Shown: positions 1 to 6,168 of the stretch, one piece after another
Layout: each line of letters begins with the position of its first letter
Numbering within the stretch: the first letter of the stretch is position 1
Assembly (NCBI GenBank): GCA_000431795.1
Contig: FR887353.1
Location: 1-11,826 of the forward strand
Length of the DNA stretch: 11,826 bases
From: Clostridium sp. CAG:302
GTDB taxonomy: Bacteria; Bacillota_I; Bacilli_A; RF39; UBA660
Direction of reading: 5' to 3'
Translations under genes and position numbers: made by a program
The notes under the pieces: model-generated
Seen by the model: only the letters and a program-made list of their open reading frames with translations
What the model was told of the DNA's origin: nothing
Database searches by the model: none

Positions 1-79
1 TTAAACTTCTATTATTAAAAATAATTTTATTCAATTACTAAAATGGCAAGTATTTATTCTTTTATTATAATAAAAACTA

Positions 80-88
80 TGATACAAT
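80..88 (+). promoter_or_regulatory. extended -10 promoter for the first operon
   Basis: TGaTACAAT (TG at 80-81, hexamer at 83-88) matches an extended -10 element with one mismatch in the hexamer. No convincing -35 hexamer is seen 16-18 bp upstream, which is tolerated for extended -10 promoters. The start point would be near 95, giving a leader of about 18 nt that contains the GAGGT ribosome site at 103-107. Bases 1-79 hold no gene or terminator that I can support. Confidence 0.55.
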
Positions 89-112
89 TAGTATAGATAA
101 GTGAGGTAAAAT

Positions 113-634
113 ATGAAGATAGATAGAGTTATTACTGGTTCTTTAGAAGAGAACTGTTATATACTTGGAATAGAAGATAAAGTATTAGTAATAGATCCAG
201 GCGATGATATAGATAAGATAAATAAGGTAATAAATAATAGAAAAGTACTTGGAGTATTAATTACACATAGGCATTTTGATCATGTAGGAGCTTTATCTTA
301 TTTTGATAAAAATATAATCTATGATAGAAGTAATACTGAAGAAAAAGAATATAAAATAGATAAATTTAATTTTAATGTTATATTTAATCCAGGTCATTCT
401 AGTGATAGTATAAGTTTTTACTTCAAAAAAGAAAATATTTTCTTCTGTGGTGATTTTATCTTTTATGAAAGTATAGGAAGATGTGATTTACCTACTGGAG
501 ACTATAAAATTATGAAAGAAAGTCTTAATAAGATAAAAAATTATCCGTTAGATATGTTAATATATCCTGGTCATGGAAGAGAGACTACTCTTGAATATGA
601 GATAGAAAATAATATATATTTTAGTGAGGTTTAA
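113..634 (+). CDS. metallo-beta-lactamase-fold hydrolase (glyoxalase II-like)
   Basis: This 173-residue cytoplasmic protein is a small MBL-fold metallohydrolase of the glyoxalase II / hydroxyacylglutathione-hydrolase-like group. The metal motif THRHFDH is at residues 51-57, a second ligand His is in PGHSSDS (H95), the bridging Asp is in CGD (D114), and the last His is in YPGHG (H154), so the full two-metal set is present. It lacks the C-terminal substrate domain of true glyoxalase II, as is usual for the short Bacillota members; the substrate, probably a thioester, cannot be read from sequence. GAGGT at 103-107 lies 5 nt before the ATG. It is the first gene of the operon, and its last codons contain the ribosome site of the next gene, so the two are probably translationally coupled. 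There is no signal peptide. Confidence 0.9.
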   Translation: MKIDRVITGSLEENCYILGIEDKVLVIDPGDDIDKINKVINNRKVLGVLITHRHFDHVGALSYFDKNIIYDRSNTEEKEYKIDKFNFNVIFNPGHSSDSISFYFKKENIFFCGDFIFYESIGRCDLPTGDYKIMKESLNKIKNYPLDMLIYPGHGRETTLEYEIENNIYFSEV

Positions 635-636
635 TT

Positions 637-1383
637 ATGAATATAATGAAGTTATTTAAAGATAAAAAAGTTGTGATTGCGGGGCCCTGTTCTTTTGGTA
701 CTTATGAAGAGTTAGATGGTATTACTAAAAAATTAAAAGAATTAAATGTAGATATACTTCGCGCGGGTACATTTAAAGGAAGGACAAGTCCTTATGCCTT
801 TCAAGGATTAAGAGAAGAAGGCGTAGAAATATTAATTGATATTGGTAAGAAATATAATATTCCAGTAGTTACTGAGTTAACTAGTATAGAACAAGTAAAA
901 AAGTATGGTAATAAACTAGATATAATTCAAATAGGGACTAGAAATATGTATAACTATGAACTATTAAAAGAAGTAGGTAAATTAAAGACTCCCGTTATTC
1001 TAAAAAGAGGATTATCCGCAACATATAATGAATGGCTTTTAGCGGCTGAATATATAAAGAATGAAGGTAATAATAATATAATTCTTTGTGAAAGAGGAAT
1101 AAGAGGATTTGATCCGACTACTAGAAACATTCTTGATATAGCGGCAGTTCCTTATATAAAGAAAAATACGAGTTATCCAATCATTGTCGATCCATCTCAT
1201 GCTACTGGAACAAGATACATGATAAGACCATTATCTATAGCTTCAGTAGTTGCAGGTGCAGATGGTATAATGGTTGAGGCTCATATAAGACCAGAAAAGA
1301 GTCTTTCTGATGCTAGGCAAACAATAAATATAAGTACATTAAAAGATATAATTAGTGATATAAATAAATATCAAAATATATAA
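637..1383 (+). CDS. aroF: 3-deoxy-7-phosphoheptulonate (DAHP) synthase, AroF/KDO8P-type
   Basis: This enzyme condenses phosphoenolpyruvate with erythrose 4-phosphate, the first step of the shikimate pathway to aromatic amino acids. The 248 residues are a bare TIM-barrel core. GPCS is at 16-19, RAGTFKGRTSPYAFQGL at 42-58, GTRNM at 100-104, LKRG at 122-125, CERG at 151-154 and DPSHATGTR at 185-193. The four metal ligands of the family map to C18, H188, E214 and D225, with the same spacings (170, 26 and 11 residues) as in the Thermotoga enzyme. The N-terminal ferredoxin-like feedback domain of the longer members (about 340 residues) is absent, so direct inhibition by Tyr or Phe through that domain is not expected. 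GAGGT at 626-630 is 6 nt before the ATG and inside the preceding gene. A second Met three codons in is less well placed. No other shikimate gene is in the window. The bases are locally GC-richer than in the neighbours. Confidence 0.95.
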   Translation: MNIMKLFKDKKVVIAGPCSFGTYEELDGITKKLKELNVDILRAGTFKGRTSPYAFQGLREEGVEILIDIGKKYNIPVVTELTSIEQVKKYGNKLDIIQIGTRNMYNYELLKEVGKLKTPVILKRGLSATYNEWLLAAEYIKNEGNNNIILCERGIRGFDPTTRNILDIAAVPYIKKNTSYPIIVDPSHATGTRYMIRPLSIASVVAGADGIMVEAHIRPEKSLSDARQTINISTLKDIISDINKYQNI

Positions 1384-1399
1384 TTAATTAGGTGATTAG

Positions 1400-2401
1400 A
1401 TGAAAAAAATAAAATTAGGTGTAATATATGGCGGTTTATCCACTGAACATGAAGTATCTATTAATTCTGCAAAAAGCGTAATAGATAATTTAGATAAAGA
1501 TAAATACGATATATATAAAATATATATTGATAAAAAAGGTGAATGGTATAAAGAAGATAATAAAATAGATAATGTCTTTGATTATTTAAGAAGCTTAGAT
1601 GTTGTCTTTCCAGTTTTACATGGTTTATATGGTGAAGATGGTACTATTCAGGGACTATTTGAGTTACTTGGAGTACCTTATGTAGGCTGCAGAGTATTAG
1701 CAAGTTCTTTAGGTATGGATAAAGTATATGCAAAAATGATATTTGATAAGGTAGGAATAGAAAATGCTAAGTACATTTATATCAAAAAAGTAAGAGATAA
1801 ATATATCTATATAGATAATAAATTTAATGAAAAAGAATTATCATTACAAGATATTGCATTACTTGTAGAAACTGAATTATCACTACCAGTCTTTATAAAA
1901 CCATCAAGAAGTGGATCCTCAGTTGGAATAAATAAAGCTCATACTAGAGAAGAGGTAATTAAAAATATAGAATATGCTTCAGGCTTTGATGGCAAAATAT
2001 TAATTGAAGAAAATATTATCGGTAGAGAGATAGAATGTGCTGTATTAGGAAATAATGAAGTAGAAGCTTCACCTCTTGGTGAAATACTACCTAAAGGAGA
2101 ATTTTATAGTTATAGTGCCAAATATGTAGACAATTCTAAAACTATAATACCAGATGATATAGATAAAGATATTAGTGATAAAATAAGAAAAACTGCTATT
2201 AAAGCATATAAGTCTCTTGACTGCTCTGGACTATCTAGAGTAGATTTCTTCTTAGAAAAAGATACCAATAGAATAATATTAAATGAAATAAATACTATGC
2301 CTGGATTTACTACGATAAGTATGTATCCTAAGTTATGGGAAAGTATAGGATTATCTTATAGTGAGTTATTAGATAAATTAATTAGTCTTGCTTTAGAGTA
2401 G
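1400..2401 (+). CDS. ddl: D-alanine--D-alanine ligase
   Basis: This cytoplasmic ATP-grasp ligase joins two D-Ala residues to make the terminal dipeptide of the peptidoglycan stem. All 333 residues expected of the family are present. The N-terminal substrate site is STEHEVS at 14-20 with E16, followed by PVLHG at 71-75 and GEDGTIQG at 78-85. The ATP-binding loop is KPSRSGSSVG at 168-177. R280, D282, E296 and N298 (in LNEINTMPG) form the catalytic and magnesium site. The omega loop carries Tyr (SAKY, Y242) at the position that is Phe in D-Lac-forming Ddl of Leuconostoc and that is replaced in the VanA family, so a D-Ala-D-Ala product is predicted. AGGTGA at 1390-1395 is the ribosome site, 16 nt after the DAHP synthase gene begins its spacer. 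The stop codon abuts the next ATG directly. Confidence 0.96.
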   Translation: MKKIKLGVIYGGLSTEHEVSINSAKSVIDNLDKDKYDIYKIYIDKKGEWYKEDNKIDNVFDYLRSLDVVFPVLHGLYGEDGTIQGLFELLGVPYVGCRVLASSLGMDKVYAKMIFDKVGIENAKYIYIKKVRDKYIYIDNKFNEKELSLQDIALLVETELSLPVFIKPSRSGSSVGINKAHTREEVIKNIEYASGFDGKILIEENIIGREIECAVLGNNEVEASPLGEILPKGEFYSYSAKYVDNSKTIIPDDIDKDISDKIRKTAIKAYKSLDCSGLSRVDFFLEKDTNRIILNEINTMPGFTTISMYPKLWESIGLSYSELLDKLISLALE

Positions 2402-3058
2402 ATGGTTATAAAAAAAATAAAAGTAATAATGATAGTGGTAACACTAGTACTAGTAGTAGGAATAATATATTTATTATATATACTTAATATAATACCACAT
2501 AGAAAATATAGTAATAGTGATTTTAACATTAATACTTATATTAGTAATATAGATAAAGATAATGATGGCATAGATGATCAAACTGATATATTAAATAGTG
2601 TTAGAGAATATATAAAGACTAAACCAAAATACAAAAGTAAATATTATAGTACTGGCTATCCTAATGATGAATATGGAGTATGTTCTGATGTAGTAGCTTT
2701 TGGATTAAAAGGAGCAGGTTATGATTTAAGAGTACTAGTAAATGATGATATCATAAATAATAAAGAAGATTATAATATTAAAACTATAGATAAAAATATA
2801 GATTTTAGAAGAGTAAGAAATTTAAAAGTATATTTTGAAAGAAATAGTATTAAATTAACTACTGATATTAATGATATTCCTTCTTGGCAAGGAGGAGATA
2901 TAATTATATTTAAAAAACATATTGGTATTGTATCAGATAAAAGAAATAGTAAAGGAATACCATTTATTATTCATCATGCCAATCCATATCAATTACATTA
3001 TGAAGAAGATATATTAGAAAATAGAAATGATATTATAGGTCATTATAGAGTAAGTTAA
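2402..3058 (+). CDS. membrane-anchored DUF1287 protein (NlpC/P60-like fold)
   Basis: The 218-residue protein starts with a short basic stretch and one hydrophobic segment (about residues 7-30), so the rest should lie outside the membrane. The ectodomain matches DUF1287, a family with a predicted papain/NlpC-P60-like cysteine fold. A 12-residue acidic loop at 51-62 (D51, D53, D55, G56, D58, D62) resembles a calcium-binding EF-hand or thrombospondin-3 loop. GYPNDEYGVCSDVV at 85-98 supplies the candidate nucleophile C94. Other conserved stretches are NIDFRRV at 132-138, GGDI at 164-167, HIGIVSD at 173-179 with H173, HH at 191-192, and GHYR at 213-216. The natural substrate of DUF1287 proteins is not established; a role on peptidoglycan peptides is inferred from the fold and from coupling to ddl. 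The ATG follows the ddl stop with no gap, and no Shine-Dalgarno sequence is visible, so translation probably depends on ribosomes finishing ddl. Confidence 0.88.
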   Translation: MVIKKIKVIMIVVTLVLVVGIIYLLYILNIIPHRKYSNSDFNINTYISNIDKDNDGIDDQTDILNSVREYIKTKPKYKSKYYSTGYPNDEYGVCSDVVAFGLKGAGYDLRVLVNDDIINNKEDYNIKTIDKNIDFRRVRNLKVYFERNSIKLTTDINDIPSWQGGDIIIFKKHIGIVSDKRNSKGIPFIIHHANPYQLHYEEDILENRNDIIGHYRVS

Positions 3059-3096
3059 TGTAATTAAGAAAAAATTAATATAATTATAAGAAAAAC

Positions 3097-3159
3097 TTAA
3101 AAAACAATCATTAAAAAACTGGTATAATGTATTTATCAGCTATAATGATTGTTTTTTAA
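3097..3159. terminator. long hairpin terminator, probably bidirectional, with a promoter in its loop
   Basis: A perfect 17-bp inverted repeat (3097-3113, ttaaaaaacaatcatta, and 3143-3159) flanks a 29-nt loop. The + strand RNA ends in a run of six U inside the right arm, and the left arm has the matching A run, so it could stop transcription in either direction. A weaker inner stem (CTGGTA near 3119-3124 with TATCAG near 3134-3139) could form in the loop. It sits 38 nt after the DUF1287 stop codon. The arms have only about four G-C pairs each, so its strength is uncertain. Confidence 0.7.
3120..3128 (+). promoter_or_regulatory. extended -10 promoter inside the hairpin loop
   Basis: TGgTATAAT is a perfect extended -10 element. 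No -35 hexamer is recognisable at the expected distance. Transcription would begin near 3135, after the left arm of the surrounding inverted repeat, so the new transcript cannot form the full hairpin while read-through RNA from upstream can. GAGGT at 3168-3172 then serves the ATG at 3181 with 8-nt spacing. Confidence 0.65.
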
Positions 3160-3180
3160 TAAGAATTGAGGTAATAATTT

Positions 3181-4008
3181 ATGAAAAAAGAAACAAAGAA
3201 AAAAACTAAAAGAAAGATATTAATATTTGTTATTATTTTAGTATCCATTATTTTTATAAGAACTGAATATTATAATTATAAATTTAATCACCAATATAAG
3301 AGCGCAGAAGAGACTATAAATAATAAAAATATAGATAGTATTAATTATTTAGAGACTTTAGCAAATGAAAATCCAGATATTGCAAAGATTATGAAAAATA
3401 AAGATAGTTATCCTAAAATATTATTAGAAATGCTTTCTAGAAATCTTGATATGACTGACTATGTATTAAATTATTTAGATTATAAAGGACAAGTATTTTC
3501 TAATGATATAGGTAAAGTTACCAAAGGTAAATATCCATTACTACTTCAATATGATACTAGATGGGGATATGGAATGTATGGTGACGATGTTATTGCAATA
3601 AATGGCTGTGGACCAACATCTCTTGCTATGATAATCGCAGGTCTTACTGGTAGAAATGATATTACTCCTTATGATATTGCAACATACTCATATCAAAAAG
3701 GTTATTATACTGGTGGTACAAGCTGGAGTCTTTTTACTGAAGGAACCAGTAAATATGGAATTATAGGAACAGAAATACCATTATCAAAGGCTTCAATAAT
3801 AAATGAATTAGAACAAAACCATCCCATTATTTGTAGTATGAAAAAAGGAGACTTTACAACGACAGGACATATAATTACAATTGTAGGAACAAAGAATAAA
3901 CAATTTATCATAAATGATCCTAATAGTAGGGAAAGAAGCAATGAACTATGGAGTTATGAAACATTAGAACCTCAAATAAGAAATTTATGGTCGTTTAGAC
4001 TAAAGTAA
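3181..4008 (+). CDS. membrane-anchored C39-family-like cysteine peptidase
   Basis: The 275-residue protein has a lysine-rich N-terminus (1-12) and one hydrophobic segment (about 13-27), giving an uncleaved anchor or signal peptide and an extracytoplasmic body. Residues 40-115 are a helical linker. Residues 118-275 form a peptidase_C39_2-type domain: Q123 upstream of the nucleophile for the oxyanion hole, NGCGPTSLAM at 141-150 with Cys143, TGHIITI at 228-234 with His230, and INDPNS at 244-249 with Asp246. There is no ABC-transporter part, so this is not a bacteriocin-processing exporter, and no double-Gly peptide gene is seen nearby. The substrate is unknown; cleavage of wall or surface peptides is an inference from location. 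It appears to be a single-gene transcription unit between its own extended -10 promoter and the toxin-antitoxin promoter. No terminator is obvious in 4009-4045. Confidence 0.87.
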   Translation: MKKETKKKTKRKILIFVIILVSIIFIRTEYYNYKFNHQYKSAEETINNKNIDSINYLETLANENPDIAKIMKNKDSYPKILLEMLSRNLDMTDYVLNYLDYKGQVFSNDIGKVTKGKYPLLLQYDTRWGYGMYGDDVIAINGCGPTSLAMIIAGLTGRNDITPYDIATYSYQKGYYTGGTSWSLFTEGTSKYGIIGTEIPLSKASIINELEQNHPIICSMKKGDFTTTGHIITIVGTKNKQFIINDPNSRERSNELWSYETLEPQIRNLWSFRLK

Positions 4009-4045
4009 ATTAAGATAAATATTTTAATAAAACCAAAAATTATAC

Positions 4046-4074
4046 TTGCATATTGTAACCTGATAAGTTATAAT
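4046..4074 (+). promoter_or_regulatory. consensus promoter of the toxin-antitoxin operon with overlapping operator-like repeat
   Basis: TTGCAT (4046-4051), a 17-bp spacer and TATAAT (4069-4074) form one of the best promoters in the window. An inverted repeat, attgtaac at 4052-4059 and gttataat at 4067-4074, has 8-bp arms with one mismatch and a 7-bp spacer, and covers the spacer and the -10. That is where an autorepressing HigA-type antitoxin would be expected to bind, but binding is inferred. The start point would be about 4080-4082, leaving a leader of only about 10-12 nt. Confidence 0.75.
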
Positions 4075-4080
4075 ATATTT

Positions 4081-4086
4081 GAGGTG
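4081..4086 (+). promoter_or_regulatory. ribosome binding site that selects a TTG start
   Basis: GAGGTG ends 5 nt before the TTG at 4092-4094 and is the only good site here; no ATG lies at a suitable distance. Because the predicted transcription start falls at its edge, the site would sit almost at the 5' end of the mRNA. Confidence 0.65.
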
Positions 4087-4091
4087 TAAAT

Positions 4092-4418
4092 TTGGTTATA
4101 AACGAGAGTACAGCATACAAGAGGGACTATAAAAAAATTATAATTAATAAGCATATGATAAAAGAAAAAGAAAAAATAGAAAATATAAAAAATATTATAT
4201 TATCTAGTAATAATCTTCAAGAACTATTATGCAGCCCATATAAAGATATATATTATATTACTAAGAAAAGCGGTAATCTTAAAGAATATTATACCGCAAG
4301 AATAAACAGTAAATTGAGATTAATAATGAAACCAGAAGGAGAATATCCTTATAATAATTTAACAATTGATAAAATAGAATTCGTATCAATAGATGATAAA
4401 CACTATGGGGAGGGATAA
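4092..4418 (+). CDS. higB: HigB/RelE-like toxin of a type II toxin-antitoxin module
   Basis: The 108-residue basic protein resembles the RelE/ParE superfamily toxins of the HigB type, which are typically ribosome-dependent mRNA endonucleases. Visible family traits are the helical N-terminal half, the strand region YYTARINSKLRLIMKPEG (67-83) with R70 and R76 where the family carries catalytic basic residues, and a C-terminal strand IEFVSIDDKHYG (95-106) with H104. The length suits the family (about 90-110). It uses a TTG start, which may limit its translation. Only 2 nt separate it from the next gene, whose strong ribosome site lies within its last codons. The toxin-first order matches higBA rather than relBE. 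The call rests on motif pattern and gene order; family placement within RelE/HigB is less certain than toxin identity. Confidence 0.78.
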   Translation: MVINESTAYKRDYKKIIINKHMIKEKEKIENIKNIILSSNNLQELLCSPYKDIYYITKKSGNLKEYYTARINSKLRLIMKPEGEYPYNNLTIDKIEFVSIDDKHYGEG

Positions 4419-4420
4419 CA

Positions 4421-5437
4421 ATGCAAGGATTTGGAAGTATGTTAAAAGATTATTTAGAGTACTATAAAATATCACAAACTGATTTTGCAGAAAGATTAGG
4501 CATTTCTACTAAACATATGAATGAAATACTAAATGGTAAAACTAATATATCTGAAGAACTTATGTTAGGTATAAGTTTAATTACTGATATAGATGTTAAT
4601 TTAATATTTTATGTAGAAACTAAAAAGAGAATATACGAATATTTAAATGAAAGGTTTAATAGCGAAAAAGAAATAAATAAATACTTAAATACTTTTTGTA
4701 TAAATGAAATGGCTAAAAAGAAATGGATAACATTAAAAGATAGTTCGTCATATACCCAAAATGCTATGGATTTACTTGATTATTTAGGTATAGCAAGTTT
4801 TGATAATGTTAGTAATTATCTTAATCATAAAATATTATATAAGAAAAAAGAAGATGCTGATATTAATAAAATATATCTATGGATAAAAAGATGTGATAAA
4901 AAAATGGAAAAAACAAATATACCAGAATATTTAAGTAGTAACTTAACATTATTATTAAAAGAATTAGAAATTATTAGAAACAAAAAATTCAATGAAGAAG
5001 AATTAATTAGACTATTTAACAAATATGGTATTTACCTAGTAATTGAAGATGCGCTAAATGGTACTAAAATAAGAGGCTGTACTATGGTAAAAAATAATAA
5101 TCCGTGTATATATATAACTAGATATTTTAAAGAAAAGGCTAGTTTCTATTTTACTCTATATCACGAAATGGGACATATTAAAAGTGATTATAATAAATTA
5201 AAAAATAAAATAATGGTAAATAATGAAGAAACTAGTGAAAAAGAAATGGATAATTTTGCATTAAATCAAATGATACCAGACAATATTTGGAATAATGTAA
5301 AAATAGATCCATTAAAAAGAGAAAAAATATGTAAAGATAATAATATTCCATTATGTTTCTTATATTCAAGGTTAGCATATGAAGGAATAATATCATATAA
5401 AAGTAAAGAGTATAATAATCATAAAGAAATAATATAA
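4421..5437 (+). CDS. higA: HigA-like antitoxin: XRE helix-turn-helix fused to ImmA/IrrE-type metallopeptidase
   Basis: The 338-residue protein has two parts. Residues 5-70 are an XRE/HigA-type helix-turn-helix (SQTDFAERLGIST at 18-30, then HMNEILNGKTNIS at 32-44), the DNA-binding and presumably toxin-regulating part. Residues about 190-325 are an ImmA/IrrE-type zinc peptidase: LYHEMGHIKSD at 246-256 contains HEMGH (H248, E249, H252) and E275 in KEMDNFA is the likely third ligand. The middle (75-185) is helical and unassigned. ImmA cleaves a phage repressor and IrrE cleaves DdrO, so self-cleavage or cleavage of a partner is a reasonable but unproven idea. All zinc ligands are kept, arguing that the peptidase is active. 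GGGGAGGG at 4407-4414 is the strongest ribosome site in the window and stands in the toxin gene, so antitoxin should be made in excess. An intrinsic terminator follows at 5441. Confidence 0.85.
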   Translation: MQGFGSMLKDYLEYYKISQTDFAERLGISTKHMNEILNGKTNISEELMLGISLITDIDVNLIFYVETKKRIYEYLNERFNSEKEINKYLNTFCINEMAKKKWITLKDSSSYTQNAMDLLDYLGIASFDNVSNYLNHKILYKKKEDADINKIYLWIKRCDKKMEKTNIPEYLSSNLTLLLKELEIIRNKKFNEEELIRLFNKYGIYLVIEDALNGTKIRGCTMVKNNNPCIYITRYFKEKASFYFTLYHEMGHIKSDYNKLKNKIMVNNEETSEKEMDNFALNQMIPDNIWNNVKIDPLKREKICKDNNIPLCFLYSRLAYEGIISYKSKEYNNHKEII

Positions 5438-5440
5438 ATA

Positions 5441-5469
5441 GATAGTCCTAATACTAGGATTGTCTTTTT
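5441..5469 (+). terminator. intrinsic terminator after the toxin-antitoxin module
   Basis: GATAGTCCTA (5441-5450) pairs along its whole length with TAGGATTGTC (5455-5464), with two G-U pairs and a 4-nt loop (ATAC), and is followed by five T. This is a compact, convincing terminator starting 3 nt after the antitoxin stop codon. Confidence 0.88.
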
Positions 5470-5488
5470 AATTAAAAAATGATATACT
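5460..5488 (+). promoter_or_regulatory. promoter of the glmM operon, overlapping the preceding terminator
   Basis: TTGTCT (5460-5465), a 17-bp spacer and an extended -10 TGaTATACT (5480-5488) make a good promoter. The -35 hexamer is formed by the right arm of the preceding terminator. AAGGAG at 5505-5510 is the ribosome site, 10 nt from the ATG at 5521. Confidence 0.72.
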
Positions 5489-5520
5489 AAGTACATAAAG
5501 TAATAAGGAGAATATATATT

Positions 5521-6165
5521 ATGAAGTTAGAGGAAATTATAGATATTAGTAAAACAGTAGGAAATAGTTTATTTAAAGATATTACTTATATATGGGAAGT
5601 ATTACCTAAGATAGAAGATAATATTATAGATATAGGTAATTCTTTAGATAAAGATAAATATACTATGATTGAAGAAAATATATGGGTAGGTAATAATACT
5701 AAGATAGATAAATTATCTACGATAATAGCACCCTGTATAATTGGAGAGAATACTGAAATAAGACCAGGAGCCTATTTAAGAGGAAATGTCATAATTGGAG
5801 ATAACTGTGTAATAGGAAATAGTGTTGAAGTAAAAAACTCCATTATATTTGATAATAGTCAAATACCACACTTTAACTATGTTGGAGACTCTATACTTGG
5901 TTATCATTCTCATCTAGGTGCGGGAGTAATCCTAAGTAATTTAAAGAATGATGAGAGTAATATTGTAATTAGAGGTATAGATACAAATATGATTAAGTTA
6001 GGATCTATAATAGGTAATAATGTTAATATAGGTAGCAATAGTGTATTATATCCAGGTACTATTATAGGATGTAATACAAGTATATATCCCTTAACAAGAG
6101 TACGAGGAATAATACCAAGTAATAGTATTATGAAAGATGAAAATAACATCATAGAGAAAGGATAA
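5521..6165 (+). CDS. stand-alone GlmU-C-like left-handed beta-helix protein (putative acyltransferase)
   Basis: The 214 residues include a helical N-terminal part (1-50) and a left-handed beta-helix of hexapeptide repeats (about 52-195). The helix resembles the acetyltransferase half of GlmU. RPGAYLRG is at 81-88 (R81), VEVKNS at 102-107 (K105), PHFNYVGDS at 116-124 (H117 at the catalytic-base position, Y120), and LGAGVILSNLK at 132-142 (N140). Where GlmU has Asn-Tyr before the loop, this protein has Asn-Leu. There is no uridyltransferase domain and no LxAGxGTRM motif. In GlmU this half acetylates glucosamine-1-phosphate, the product of GlmM, and glmM follows after 3 nt. An acetyltransferase step toward UDP-GlcNAc is therefore the best guess. 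A regulatory role or another sugar substrate is possible. Databases often label similar proteins as UDP-GlcNAc pyrophosphorylase, which the missing nucleotidyltransferase fold does not support. Confidence 0.8.
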   Translation: MKLEEIIDISKTVGNSLFKDITYIWEVLPKIEDNIIDIGNSLDKDKYTMIEENIWVGNNTKIDKLSTIIAPCIIGENTEIRPGAYLRGNVIIGDNCVIGNSVEVKNSIIFDNSQIPHFNYVGDSILGYHSHLGAGVILSNLKNDESNIVIRGIDTNMIKLGSIIGNNVNIGSNSVLYPGTIIGCNTSIYPLTRVRGIIPSNSIMKDENNIIEKG

Positions 6166-6168
6166 AGT

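Noticed and set aside
61..74. A 14-bp perfect palindrome (tttattataataaa)
   Set aside because: It is pure A/T, has no conserved partner, and is likely to arise by chance in such AT-rich sequence.
3705..3941. An open frame on the minus strand inside the C39-like gene, and similar frames at 4825-5022, 5910-6242, 7155-7355, 8020-8238 and 10119-10325
   Set aside because: They are opposite to well-supported genes, lack ribosome sites and resemble no protein family; they are shadows of AT-rich coding sequence.
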